From: Planctomycetota bacterium | GTDB lineage: Bacteria > Planctomycetota > Planctomycetia > Pirellulales > Lacipirellulaceae | Direction of reading: 5' to 3' | Length of the DNA: 64,000 nucleotides | Assembly (NCBI GenBank): GCA_013152205.1 | Contig: JAADGV010000054.1 | Coordinates: forward strand, 149,040 to 213,039 | Part shown: positions 26,440 through 35,214 of the stretch, one piece after another | How the letters are laid out: every line of letters starts with the position of its first letter | How positions within the stretch are numbered: the stretch's first letter is position 1 | Notes under the pieces: generated by a model | Databases searched by the model: none | What the model was told of the DNA's origin: nothing | What the model saw: the letters and a program-made list of their open reading frames with translations, nothing else | Made by a program: the position numbers and the translations under genes

Positions 26440-26703
26440 ACAGGCCCTACATTCCTTTTGGGATACTTCTTTGCCTTTACCCGGCGATCGATCTGGCAGT
26501 GATCGTGTCAGGGATGAGCTATGTTTGCATGACGCAGACTTTTTCAATAGGCGAAAGGTTACCGGACCGACATCGACTTTATCAAAGCCGCTTAGGTTCC
26601 CTTTTAATACAAGCTGTTGGCTAGCCAAAGTCACTTTCGACGGTCAAGGATATCCGTTCGAGAGTCAGACACATTGCGAATTAGCGGACTAAGGACATAA
26701 ACG

Positions 26704-28029
26704 ATGACCAAACTCAACACCACCATGCCCTCCATGGCTTCCCAGGACAAGGAAGCCGAGTTCGAGAAGCTCAAGCAGAGCATCCACTCAAAGTTAGTCG
26801 ATAAGCTCGACCTGACTCACGTCGGCGAGTTGGAAGGCGATGTGCTGCGGCGAGAGATACGCCTGGTCGTCGAACACCTTTGCGATACCGAAAATACATT
26901 CCTCAATCGAACCGAACGCGATCGACTCATTGACGAGGTACTCGACGAGACTTTTGGCCTCGGTCCGTTAGAGATGCTCCTGAATGATCCGGCGATCAGC
27001 GAAATTATGATCAATGGCCCGAAAGCGGTCTTTGTCGAAAGTGGTGGCAACTTACAGAAATCAAATGTTACATTTCGAGATGACAAACACCTGATGCAGA
27101 TTATCGACCGTATCGTGTCGAAGGTCGGTCGTCGAGTCGACGAAGTCTGCCCGATGGTCGACGCTCGTTTGCCAGACGGTTCTCGTGTGAATGCGATCAT
27201 TCCACCCCTTGCGCTGGACGGCCCTAGCGTGACCATCCGACGTTTCGGCTCCAATCCATTGAAGCTGGAAGATCTGCTCAATTACAAAAGCGTGACGCCC
27301 GAGATGGTTATGCTACTCGAAGGTGCCATGAAAGCACACTTGAATATCATCATCTCCGGCGGTACTGGCTCTGGTAAAACCACGCTGCTCAATACCTTGT
27401 CGAGTTTTATCTCGAACGATGAGCGTATTGTGACCATCGAGGATGCCGCGGAATTGCAGCTACAACAAACACATATTGTTCGCCTGGAAACCCGCCCGCC
27501 GAATATCGAGGGCAAGGGGCGGATCACAGCAACCGACTTAGTACGCAACTGCCTGCGTATGCGGCCCGATCGAATCATCATTGGGGAATGTCGTGGTGCT
27601 GAAACGCTCGACATGCTTCAGGCGATGAACACCGGCCACGATGGCTCGCTAACCACTTGCCATGCCAATACACCTCGCGACGCGATTGCCCGACTAGAAA
27701 CCATGATCATGATGGGCGGTTTCGACATGCCTCTTCGCGCAATGCGAACTCAAATTGCCAGTGCCGTAAATTTGATTGTCCAGGTAAACCGCCTCTCAGG
27801 CGGCCCACGAAAAGTGACCGCAATCACCGAAATTTTGGGCATGGAGCAAGAGACGATTGTCATGCAAGACATCTTCAAATACGAGCAAGAAGGCGTCGAC
27901 GAGAATGGTCGAGCCGTAGGCTACTTCATGTCGACCGGCATTCGGCCAACCTTTATTTCACGCCTCGAAGCAAACGGAGTGCGGCTACCGGCCAGTGCTT
28001 TCCGCGAACGGGTAATGCTTCGCGACTAA
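26704..28029 (+). CDS. cpaF: CpaF/TadA secretion ATPase, motor of the Tad pilus
   Basis: 441 residues, the usual length for this family. N-terminal helical domain, then the type II/IV secretion ATPase core. Walker A is GTGSGKTT with Lys225. The Asp box is VTIEDAAELQLQ, Walker B region is RPDRIIIGECRGAE, and the His box is GSLTTCHANTP. It forms a cytoplasmic hexamer that powers pilin extraction and insertion. The start ATG lies close behind AAGGA. A terminator-like hairpin follows before tadB. Confidence 0.95.
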   Translation: MTKLNTTMPSMASQDKEAEFEKLKQSIHSKLVDKLDLTHVGELEGDVLRREIRLVVEHLCDTENTFLNRTERDRLIDEVLDETFGLGPLEMLLNDPAISEIMINGPKAVFVESGGNLQKSNVTFRDDKHLMQIIDRIVSKVGRRVDEVCPMVDARLPDGSRVNAIIPPLALDGPSVTIRRFGSNPLKLEDLLNYKSVTPEMVMLLEGAMKAHLNIIISGGTGSGKTTLLNTLSSFISNDERIVTIEDAAELQLQQTHIVRLETRPPNIEGKGRITATDLVRNCLRMRPDRIIIGECRGAETLDMLQAMNTGHDGSLTTCHANTPRDAIARLETMIMMGGFDMPLRAMRTQIASAVNLIVQVNRLSGGPRKVTAITEILGMEQETIVMQDIFKYEQEGVDENGRAVGYFMSTGIRPTFISRLEANGVRLPASAFRERVMLRD

Positions 28030-28040
28030 AGCAGAATATC

Positions 28041-28081
28041 GCCTGTCGGGGGAATTCAGAGGGGGCCCCTGGCAGGTTTTT
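28041..28081 (+). terminator. Terminator between cpaF and tadB
   Basis: GCCTGTCGGGGG (28041-28052) pairs with CCCCTGGCAGG (28066-28076) with one mismatch, followed by TTTTT. It may reduce expression of the downstream genes relative to cpaF. Confidence 0.65.
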
Positions 28082-28149
28082 ATTATACCAGTCTTATTCT
28101 TTCCTAAAACGATTAAGATTCAACTAACATTCTTTTTTGTGAGTCGATC

Positions 28150-29118
28150 ATGCTTCCTAGCATTCTGATCATCGGAGCAGTTTTCGTAGGAGTGGTTACG
28201 CTAATTGTTGGCGCTGCAATGATATGGCGTGATAAGTCGGTCTTGCAAATGGAAGATCGGCTGAGCAGCCTAACAAACAAAGGCGACCTGGTAGACCCTG
28301 CCAATCTCTCCCAAATTGCTCAATTAGTTTCTAAAAACAACGGAACGAAATCCGGAATTGAGGCCGTACTGTCCAACTGGCTTAACCTGAGCCGGTTGTT
28401 TCAGCAAGCTGAAGTCGATATGTCGGTTGCCAAATTCGCTGGGATCTGCCTAGGAATTGGTACCGCCGCAGCCAGTCTGAGCGGTTATGCAGGACTGCAT
28501 CTCGGCATTGCTCCGGTTGTTGGTCTTTCTTTTGGCACACTACCACTGCTGTGGTTGCTACATCGCCGCAAGAGGCGTTTTAAGAGATTTGCTGCCCAAC
28601 TATCTGATGCACTCGAACTGATCGCCCGCGCCTTGCGAGCTGGACACAGCTTAGCAGCAGGCTTTCATTTGGTATGCCAAGAAAGCTCCGACCCGATTGC
28701 CAAAGAGTTCGGGCAGGTCTTCGAAGAACAAAACCTGGGCATCCCGTTTGAAGAGGCACTGGAAAATCTGACCGAGCGAATACCTAATCTCGATCTCAAA
28801 TTCTTTGCCACAGCAATCATTCTACAGCGACAGACGGGTGGCGATCTTGCAGAAATTTTAGACAAAATTGGCCGGCTGATTCGCGAACGCTTTCAGATTC
28901 GAGGGCAAGTGCAAGCCCTGACTGGCGAAGGCCGCTTGTCGGGTGTGGTGCTTCTGGCCCTTCCACCGGTGCTGTTCGTTACCGTATATCGCATGAACCC
29001 TGAGTACCTGATGCTGCTCTTCACCGACGAACTTGGCAAAAAAATGCTAGTTGGCGGGATCGTGATGCAAGTCATTGGGGCACTAGTGATTCGTAAAATC
29101 GTCAACATCCGAGTATGA
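28150..29118 (+). CDS. tadB: TadB-type pilus platform protein (T2SSF domain)
   Basis: 322 residues. N-terminal membrane span (about 3-25), two central spans, then the T2SSF domain (DALELIARALRAGHSLAAG, LPPVLFVT near the end) and C-terminal spans. TadB and TadC form the inner-membrane platform on which CpaF works. The stop is separated from the tadC ATG by a single base, so the two are translated together. Confidence 0.92.
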   Translation: MLPSILIIGAVFVGVVTLIVGAAMIWRDKSVLQMEDRLSSLTNKGDLVDPANLSQIAQLVSKNNGTKSGIEAVLSNWLNLSRLFQQAEVDMSVAKFAGICLGIGTAAASLSGYAGLHLGIAPVVGLSFGTLPLLWLLHRRKRRFKRFAAQLSDALELIARALRAGHSLAAGFHLVCQESSDPIAKEFGQVFEEQNLGIPFEEALENLTERIPNLDLKFFATAIILQRQTGGDLAEILDKIGRLIRERFQIRGQVQALTGEGRLSGVVLLALPPVLFVTVYRMNPEYLMLLFTDELGKKMLVGGIVMQVIGALVIRKIVNIRV

Positions 29119-29119
29119 C

Positions 29120-30079
29120 ATGCCTATTATCCTAGCAGAACTTATTTCTTCGTCTCTGATGACCCGCCTGGCCGTTTTCGGTGCGGCGGCTGCTGGCGTG
29201 TGGTGGTTGCTTGATTTTCTCGCTACCCGAAAACCTCGTGCGGAGCAACGCCTCGACGACATTCGCGAACCCAATGCGCGGAAGTCCGACCTCCTAGGCG
29301 GTAGCCTCGGCGCAGGAGCGATGGCAAAGGTCTTAGAGAAAGCTTCGCCAGCACTGGCCAAACCGTTGTTGCCGAAAACTAGCGAAGAAGTCAGTAAGGC
29401 GAAGAACAAGCTCGATCAGGCAGGCTTTCGGACCGAGAATGCGACCGAAATCTATTGGTCGCTGAAAATGGTCGGCCTAGTGGTTGGCTTTTTTATTGGC
29501 GGCGGTGCCGTCGTGCTAACTCGCGGGCTCAACACAGATTCGTTGACCTACGCAGGCATCATTGCTGGCGTTGCTTTCTTCCTACCCGAAGTGATCCTCT
29601 GGCTGATCACGAGAAGCCGCAAGGACAACATTTTCTACGGCTTGCCCGACGCACTCGACCTGATGGTTGTCTGCGTGGAATCGGGGCTAGGTCTCGACCA
29701 AGCAATGCGCAAGGTCGCTGAGGAAATGAAGAAGACCTATCGGATCATTGCCGACGAGTTCAGCTTGTGCAATCTACAATTGCAGATGGGGCGAGCCCGT
29801 AACGAGGTCTTACACGACCTGGGAGTCCGAACCGGTGTCGACGATCTGAAATCGCTAGCAGCAATTCTGATTCAGGCAGACAAGTTTGGCTCAAGTATTG
29901 CCCAGGCCCTGCGTGTCCAGAGCGACTCCATGCGTACGCGCCGCAGCCAACTGGCGGAAGAAAAAGCAGCTAAAACAGCGGTAAAGTTGATCTTCCCGCT
30001 AGTTCTTTTCATCTTCCCCGCGATTTTCATCGTCCTCGTCGGGCCAGCTGCTATCACCATGATCAACGAGCTGCTGTAA
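29120..30079 (+). CDS. tadC: TadC-type pilus platform protein (T2SSF domain)
   Basis: 319 residues with the same architecture as TadB: N-terminal span, a cytoplasmic segment, two central spans, T2SSF domain (LPDALDLMVVCVESGLGLDQA) and a strongly hydrophobic C-terminus. Conserved EEKAAKTAVKLIFPLVL precedes the last span, as in other TadC proteins. It begins one base after tadB. Confidence 0.92.
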   Translation: MPIILAELISSSLMTRLAVFGAAAAGVWWLLDFLATRKPRAEQRLDDIREPNARKSDLLGGSLGAGAMAKVLEKASPALAKPLLPKTSEEVSKAKNKLDQAGFRTENATEIYWSLKMVGLVVGFFIGGGAVVLTRGLNTDSLTYAGIIAGVAFFLPEVILWLITRSRKDNIFYGLPDALDLMVVCVESGLGLDQAMRKVAEEMKKTYRIIADEFSLCNLQLQMGRARNEVLHDLGVRTGVDDLKSLAAILIQADKFGSSIAQALRVQSDSMRTRRSQLAEEKAAKTAVKLIFPLVLFIFPAIFIVLVGPAAITMINELL

Positions 30080-30314
30080 GATTGGCCCATATCGGGGATT
30101 GGGTAAACCGCGTAGAAAAGTCTGGTTCGACCAGAAGTAACGCAGGGCCAATCTCCATTCTGACGATACTAACGGTGGATGCGATATGTCCGTTGGTACG
30201 GCTGGCTTGGAATACCCCAAGCTACCCGCAGTTGTAGCAACGGTTTTGCTGCACACAGATTCTGTGTGAAACTGCACAGCATCTTTTCACTCCGCGTCAT
30301 AGGACCCAGAAGAC

Positions 30315-30899
30315 ATGAGACTTTTAAGCCTTTCTGCGATCGCAATGTTGGCAATCGCTTGCACCTCATTCAACGCAAATGCACAGTGTGGTGATACCTG
30401 CAACCAATGCGGCAGCACACCGATAATGGATGAATTCTGTGCGGTCTACCATGCCAATGTGAATTGGCCAGCCCAATACATACCGCCGGCACGACGTTCG
30501 GTGCTTAGCGCCTACGATTCGATGATAAACAATGGTTGGCGTCGGCAAAATCTGTTAGGCACCTACCATTTCGACCCCGGAACCAACGAGCTGACCGATG
30601 CTGGTAGACTCAAAGTCAATTGGATTCTATCCCAGACGCCACCTCACCGCCGCAGTATCTTTGTGCAACGTGGAGCCAGAGAATCGCAGACGGCAACGCG
30701 TGTAGCTTCGGTCCATAGCTGGGCTAGCAATATGAGCCCTGCGATTGGGACCGTTGATGTTAACGATACACACATCGTTGCTGAAGGACGCTCTGCTGGG
30801 GCGGTCGACAACATATTTGTCGGTTTTCGAGCCAATCAGCGGCCGCCAGTTCTGCCCGTCAGCAGTGGTGGAACACAGGCGAATTCAACTGCCCAGTGA
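30315..30899 (+). CDS. Secreted protein of the Tad locus, family not recognised
   Basis: 194 residues. Signal peptide (about 1-23, cleaved near ANA). The mature N-terminus is Cys-rich (CGDTCNQCGSTP). The middle part, YHFDPGTNELTDAGRLKVNWIL, recalls the start of an OmpA-like peptidoglycan-binding domain, but the family cannot be confirmed. It lies between TadC and the TPR lipoprotein in the same direction and may be an envelope component of the pilus. The 235 bases upstream carry no other gene. Confidence 0.75.
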   Translation: MRLLSLSAIAMLAIACTSFNANAQCGDTCNQCGSTPIMDEFCAVYHANVNWPAQYIPPARRSVLSAYDSMINNGWRRQNLLGTYHFDPGTNELTDAGRLKVNWILSQTPPHRRSIFVQRGARESQTATRVASVHSWASNMSPAIGTVDVNDTHIVAEGRSAGAVDNIFVGFRANQRPPVLPVSSGGTQANSTAQ

Positions 30900-30989
30900 A
30901 CACCTCATTGGAAGCACGCCTCAAGGGGGCCTGACGATTTCGGCCTGATGCCGAATTCGACAAAAATTATCGCCAGGGAGGGTGATAAC

Positions 30990-32012
30990 ATGCGCAGCTA
31001 TTGGTATTTTTTCTTGACCTATGTCGCCGTGACGACTGGATGCACTAGTGGTGGTTTTCCTGGGGGATCTACAGTCGCCCAGCAGAGTTTCCGCCAGCAG
31101 GCACCGATGGCCTCAATGCAGACGGCTGGTCCAAAAACGCCAGGGTTCACGCAGCGAGTGGCTTCGTCCATCTCGTCGGTGATCCCAGGGATGGGCACTA
31201 AAGCCGAAACGCCGGAGCCTCCCTCGACAAAGCTCGACCCGATCTCGCTAGGCTTTGCCTCGGGGCCGCCGAATGCTGAACTCTACATGTCGATGGCCGA
31301 GTTGAGCGATCGGGGGGGCAATGCTGACCACGCTCGGAGCATGTATCAAAAATCGCTCTCGATCGAGCCCAACCATCGTGACGCGCTACTAGGATTGGCT
31401 CGACTCGAAGATCGACAGGGCCGAATGAACGACGCCTTGCGAATCTATCAACAAGCAGCCGTGGCACATCCTCGCGACGCGAAGGTGTTAAACGACCTAG
31501 CGCTGTGCTACGCACGGACGGGCCAGTTTGCTGCTTCCGCCGAGTTGTTGAATCAGGCTTCTCTGATTCAACCTCAGAAAAAACTGTATCGAAACAACTT
31601 TGCCAAAGTTTTGATCGAGATGAATCGGGTCGACGAAGCGATTTCGCAATTAGCGGTAGTCCATCCCCCAGCGATCGTGCAGTACAACGTGGGGGTCTTG
31701 CTGAACGAACGGGGACGAACGGGCGAAGCAGTCCGTTTTCTGACCGCTGCAACCCACATCGACCCGCAGTTACAGGCGGCGAGTACTTTGTTGGCGCAGA
31801 TCAGTGGCAGTGCAAATCAATTGGCCCAAACTCCGAACCCCGCAGCTAACGACAATATTCTGCCGACGCCAATGATGCCAGCAACCCAGACGGCTACTCT
31901 GCCCTACCCCACCACCAACGCCCCTGCCCAGCCAGCCTACCAGGCAATGCCAGCCGAGACAGCGCAAGTGCCCGTTAGCGAAATGCCAGTCTTGCTACCA
32001 CCCGTAAGATGA
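30990..32012 (+). CDS. TPR lipoprotein, TadD-like
   Basis: 340 residues from the ATG at 30990, chosen for the AGGGAGGG upstream and the lipoprotein signal it opens; the frame begins at 30948. Lipobox region TTGC puts the lipidated cysteine at residue 18. Tandem tetratricopeptide repeats occupy the middle (YMSMAELSDRGGNADHARSMY, ALLGLARLEDRQGRMNDALRIY, VLNDLALCYARTGQFAASAELL). A Pro/Ala/Thr-rich tail follows. In Tad systems TadD is a TPR lipoprotein needed for secretin assembly, and position and type fit that role. Confidence 0.85.
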   Translation: MRSYWYFFLTYVAVTTGCTSGGFPGGSTVAQQSFRQQAPMASMQTAGPKTPGFTQRVASSISSVIPGMGTKAETPEPPSTKLDPISLGFASGPPNAELYMSMAELSDRGGNADHARSMYQKSLSIEPNHRDALLGLARLEDRQGRMNDALRIYQQAAVAHPRDAKVLNDLALCYARTGQFAASAELLNQASLIQPQKKLYRNNFAKVLIEMNRVDEAISQLAVVHPPAIVQYNVGVLLNERGRTGEAVRFLTAATHIDPQLQAASTLLAQISGSANQLAQTPNPAANDNILPTPMMPATQTATLPYPTTNAPAQPAYQAMPAETAQVPVSEMPVLLPPVR

Positions 32013-32040
32013 ACGATTGAGCCAATAAAATACAAAACGG

Positions 32041-32100
32041 ATTCGTTAGCGGTGTCGGCAACGACATCCACCCACAGAAAATTCATACGAGCAGAAAAAG
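32041..32100 (+). repeat. REP-like repeat, copy B
   Basis: Begins ATTCGTTAGCGGTGTCGGCA and ends GCAGAAAAAG. The hairpin is GTGTCG-GCAA-CGACAT with one G-U. It starts 28 bases after the TPR lipoprotein gene. Confidence 0.7.
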
Positions 32101-32183
32101 TAAAACGCACTAGCCGCGTCGTCCCCGACCGCAGCCACAACCCAAGCATCATACTTCCGAATTCCAAATTCCGAATTCAATTC

Positions 32184-32921
32184 TCATCGCCACATGTCGT
32201 CGTCGGCAAACGGATTCACCCCGCCGGCCTTCGGCTTGGGAAGCACTTTTAGAACCTGCTCGGCCAGCCGCAGGTCGTCTCGCGTGGTGATCTTGAGGTT
32301 CAGCGGCGACCCCTCGACAACGGTCACTTGCTGCCCAAGCTGTTCCACCAGTGCCGCATCGTCGGTAGCGGGGCTACTCCCCCGCGCAGCGTAAGCTTGG
32401 GCAAGCAGTTCCCGGCGAAATACCTGCGGAGTTTGAGCCTGCCAGAGCCCCGCGCGGCTAACGGTCTCGGTAATCAATTTGTCGCTGCCAACACGTTTGA
32501 GTGTAGCGACCTCGGGGATGGCCAAAATAGCGGCCCCATTTTTCTCGGCAGCCGAAAAAACGGCATCGATCCATTTGTCAGCCAGACAGGGTCGAGCGGC
32601 ATCGTGAACAGCAACCAAATCGATGTCGTCTTTGACTAACGCCAAGGCGTTCTGTATCGAGTCCGCCCGTTCGGTCCCGCCACTGCATATCTCCAGACCA
32701 AGGATCGCGATATTTGCACCAAACTTGCGGTTGAACTCCTCGCGATCATCGTCAGCCACGGCGACGATCAATTGCTTTACATCTTTACGAGCCAAAAACC
32801 TTTCAGCCGAGTGCAACCAAACGGCCCGACCTGCCAAGGGCGCAAACGGCTTCTTATAGTTCTTGTCATAAAAACGCCGACTAGCACCAGCAGCAGGCAA
32901 TATCACAGCATAAGACGACAT
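32184..32921 (-). CDS. ispD: 2-C-methyl-D-erythritol 4-phosphate cytidylyltransferase
   Basis: 245 residues. The enzyme joins CTP and methylerythritol phosphate in the non-mevalonate isoprenoid pathway. N-terminal nucleotide-binding motif LPAAGASRRF with KKPFAPLAGR follows the family pattern (Gly-rich loop, then Lys). VHDAARPCL is the IspD signature, and GLWQAQTPQVFRRELL and TDDAALVEQLG are the later conserved blocks. The gene is alone on the minus strand, bracketed by REP-like repeats B and C. Confidence 0.94.
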   Translation of the reverse strand: MSSYAVILPAAGASRRFYDKNYKKPFAPLAGRAVWLHSAERFLARKDVKQLIVAVADDDREEFNRKFGANIAILGLEICSGGTERADSIQNALALVKDDIDLVAVHDAARPCLADKWIDAVFSAAEKNGAAILAIPEVATLKRVGSDKLITETVSRAGLWQAQTPQVFRRELLAQAYAARGSSPATDDAALVEQLGQQVTVVEGSPLNLKITTRDDLRLAEQVLKVLPKPKAGGVNPFADDDMWR

Positions 32922-32962
32922 TTTTCGATGCCCTCAATCAAGAAAACCAAACCAAAGCACCT

Positions 32963-33023
32963 TCGTTAGCGTTGTCGGCCACGACATCCACCACCAAAAC
33001 ACACTTGCAAACAAAAAAAGCAA
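32963..33023 (+). repeat. REP-like repeat, copy C
   Basis: Begins TTCGTTAGCGTTGTCGGCCA and ends CAAACAAAAAAAGC. The core is TTGTCG-GCCA-CGACAT, so the outermost pair is lost compared with copy A. Confidence 0.7.
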
Positions 33024-33105
33024 GACACCCTAACAGCATAGCAGACAGCAGAATCTCCCAGCACGGCAAAGTTGCAAGCAAGTTAGCATACAGCGCAGGG
33101 TCAAG

Positions 33106-33298
33106 TTAACCACAACGACACAACGGGCACGACGTGAATCTAGCAAGTAACATTGAAGTCGTCCCCAAATCAATTCAAAAATGAGAGAGATTTTCACAAG
33201 AAACAACACCTTCCGTATTTTGGCAGGTTCCGAACCGTGGAAAATACCTGAAATCTAGTCTTCTTTCGTCGTGTTCGTTGTGTCGTCGTGGTTCAACC
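33106..33298. repeat. Inverted repeat around 130 bases, gap after ispD
   Basis: GTTAACCACAACGACACAAC (from 33106) is mirrored by GTTGTGTCGTCGTGGTTCAAC (to about 33296) with a few mismatches and an insertion. The gap 32922-33741 holds this, REP copy C and nothing else that I can support as a gene. Confidence 0.5.
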
Positions 33299-33741
33299 TT
33301 TTGCAGTGGTATTTAGATAGGATTTTCTTGGCCAATTTTTCCAGCGCCGATAAGGCTTACCGCGGTCAGTCATACCGTTTGTGCAGAAACTGCCGTATCG
33401 TGTTCTACCTTATTCAGCAGTATCCCGCCGAAGCGATTGTAGCAGGTTCTCAACCAGCGACTGCTGTAATGGTTCTAAGAGGTCGGATCAGAACGATCAT
33501 GCCGTCTCGACGGCTCGACCCGTAACGATCGTAGCAGCCAGTGAACCGTGCGGGATGATAATGGCCATCAAGCCAACCACGGATATAGGCCCCCCACTCG
33601 TCGATGATCTCTACACGACCACGACACCAAAACCCTCGACATCAAAACTACGACACCAAAACATAGCGAGCCCGAAAGGATTTAGGTTTGCACCCGAGGC
33701 TACCAACGATCCCTCAACACCTTGCCCACGGAGGTGGCACT

Positions 33742-34185
33742 ATGAACATCGCATACCGCTCGACTGCTGTACTCGCCCTAACATGCTGTCTATTCCCCGC
33801 TGTCGTAAATGCCCAGCAATTGCAACAACCCGCCTCGGTGCTTCCGCTGAAAAGCCTGAAGCCTCTCCCTACGCGCGGGATTGTAGCCCCTCAAGCTGAC
33901 GAAGTGCCAACTTGGCTTCTGAAGGCTTCACCATTGATGGCGAGAAAATCAACCAATACAACTAGAGTTGCCAGAAAATCAGCTCGCCCTGAAGCACTTC
34001 CAAGGGTTGAAACAGAAAACTTTTCCATGCTTGGCGAGATCCGGTTAAGCTATCCCCGACACGACGGAGTAGCAGCAACAAAGAGAACTCGCTCTTCGAG
34101 AACCTCATCAGACCCATCGATTGAAGTCCCCAACGCTGCCCATGCACGCAACCAAATCGACAGGATTTTCTCACAAAGGCGCTAA
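33742..34185 (+). CDS. Small secreted protein, family not recognised
   Basis: 147 residues from the ATG at 33742, which has GGAGGTG upstream and opens a signal peptide (hydrophobic about 8-20, ending VVNAQQ). The frame extends 18 codons further up without a signal. The mature protein is basic and low in complexity, with Arg/Ser/Lys-rich runs (TKRTRSSRTSSD). No domain is recognised. REP copy D starts 60 bases after its stop. Confidence 0.65.
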   Translation: MNIAYRSTAVLALTCCLFPAVVNAQQLQQPASVLPLKSLKPLPTRGIVAPQADEVPTWLLKASPLMARKSTNTTRVARKSARPEALPRVETENFSMLGEIRLSYPRHDGVAATKRTRSSRTSSDPSIEVPNAAHARNQIDRIFSQRR

Positions 34186-34245
34186 AGAAAGCAAGCCGAG
34201 ACGCCACATTTTTTCTTGCGAGGGCGTAACTCGATCCCAAAGTAA

Positions 34246-34310
34246 ATTCGTTAGCGGTGTCGGCCACGACATCCTCCCCCCGCAAAACACTCGACGCGAA
34301 CAGAAAAAGG
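34246..34310 (+). repeat. REP-like repeat, copy D
   Basis: Begins ATTCGTTAGCGGTGTCGGCC and ends GAACAGAAAAAGG. Hairpin GTGTCG-GCCA-CGACAT with one G-U. It is the best match to copy A in its right half (CAAAACACT). Confidence 0.75.
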
Positions 34311-34354
34311 CGATGCCGCTCCATAGTTACTGCTAATTCAACATTCAACATTCG

Positions 34355-34780
34355 TCATTCGGATTTCGTCATTCCACCCCCCCGTAGCTGCTCCTCGGGA
34401 AACCATACGGGAGTAATGGCGTAGCAGCGAAGTCCTTTGCCTTCATCTTCACGTTTGCCAGTGGTAGGGGCGATCAGCAGTGTTTGACCGGGCTTTAGTA
34501 AGTAGGGTGCGTGGTCTTTGAAAAAAACGGTGCGTTTGTTTCGTGGCTTCAACAAAGAGATGGTGTTAACGCCCCGATGCCATGTAACGCACCAGATTTG
34601 GCAACGCACACGCACCCTACCGACTTGTACGAAGCTATCGTATTCATGGAGCGACGGTAGTTGAACCTGTTTCTGTTCAACCGTCGCATCTTGGCAGAAT
34701 ATACCACCATACTGGGCCTCCGTCTGGTGTATCCATAAGCATCCAAGCAGTAAGCCAAGGAACCAACCCCATACAAGAAT
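34355..34780 (-). pseudogene. Orphan secreted-type frame with no ordinary start and an in-frame dispersed repeat
   Basis: One minus-strand frame stays open from a TAG just above 34790 down to the TGA at 34355. It reads as a signal-peptide-like start (ILVWGWFLGLLLGCLW), a hydrophilic part, a segment encoded by a dispersed repeat (LLKPRNKRTVFFKDHAPYLL, bases about 34503-34620), and then LLIAPTTGKREDEGKGLRCY. No ATG, GTG or TTG lies at its head. The only candidates are an ATT at 34780 with GGAG nine bases upstream and a CTG at 34789. GTG codons occur only inside the repeat. It is either a gene with a mutated start or a decaying one. Confidence 0.45.
34503..34620. repeat. Dispersed repeat, copy 1 (gtagggtgcgtg family)
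   Basis: Starts gtagggtgcgtggtc and ends in cgcacacgcaccctac, so its ends are inverted (GTAGGGTGCGTG/CACGCACCCTAC). A diverged copy lies at 36027-36116. Both read the peptide LKxRNxRTVF on the minus strand. Confidence 0.65.
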
Positions 34781-34821
34781 ATGGGGCAGGCTCCGTTTAC
34801 TCTATCAGAGAATAAGCCCGA

Positions 34822-35082
34822 TTATTTTGGCTTCTTCCTACCCAAGTCCCTGCCATTGAACCCGCGGAACTTTTTTGGAAGCTGACTAGATTTGCGTAGG
34901 TTTTCGAGTCGATGATTCAGATCCTCTTGCTCAAAGCGTTGATCGTTCGGCAATCGCCGATTGACGCGTTGGAGCAAGAGGTCTGACAACTCTGGGTTGC
35001 GGATAATTGCTTCTGATGATTTGTCCGGAATCTTTTCGTACTCATCAATGAGGATGTTGTCTCTCGACTTTGGTATTTGCAT
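34822..35082 (-). CDS. 86-residue basic protein, family not recognised
   Basis: ATG at 35082 with GGGAG eight bases upstream on the minus strand. The product is hydrophilic and charged, without a signal or membrane span: an acidic and Ile-rich first half (DNILIDEYEKIPDKSSEAII), a predicted helical middle (FEQEDLNHRLENLRKSS) and a Lys/Arg-rich end (GRKKPK). It is downstream of the gene at 35215, separated by a terminator, and belongs to the repeat-rich pocket. Confidence 0.6.
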   Translation of the reverse strand: MQIPKSRDNILIDEYEKIPDKSSEAIIRNPELSDLLLQRVNRRLPNDQRFEQEDLNHRLENLRKSSQLPKKFRGFNGRDLGRKKPK

Positions 35083-35171
35083 CTGATAAACTCCCTCGTG
35101 TGACCCTCCTTGTAGTTGACGGTCAAAGCCGGACGAGGGTCTGTCATCCGGTGGCCGTCTCCAAAAACAAG

Positions 35172-35207
35172 CCGCTCAGGTCCATTTGCCCGGTTCTGAG
35201 CGGCTTT
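35172..35207 (-). terminator. Minus-strand terminator between two orphan genes
   Basis: On the minus strand AAGCCGCTCAG pairs with CTGAGCGGCTT and is followed by GTTTTTG. It ends the transcript of the 136-residue gene at 35215-35625. Confidence 0.8.
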
Positions 35208-35214
35208 GTTATTT

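Noticed and set aside
28195..28208. Match to the hairpin-array box (GTTACGCTAATTG) inside tadB
   Set aside because: It is inside coding sequence, not followed by a hairpin or T-run, and differs at the ends; chance similarity.
33271..33899. Plus-strand frames of 84 and 172 residues upstream of the small secreted protein
   Set aside because: No ribosome site or signal, and the longer one overlaps the better-supported gene at 33742 in another frame.
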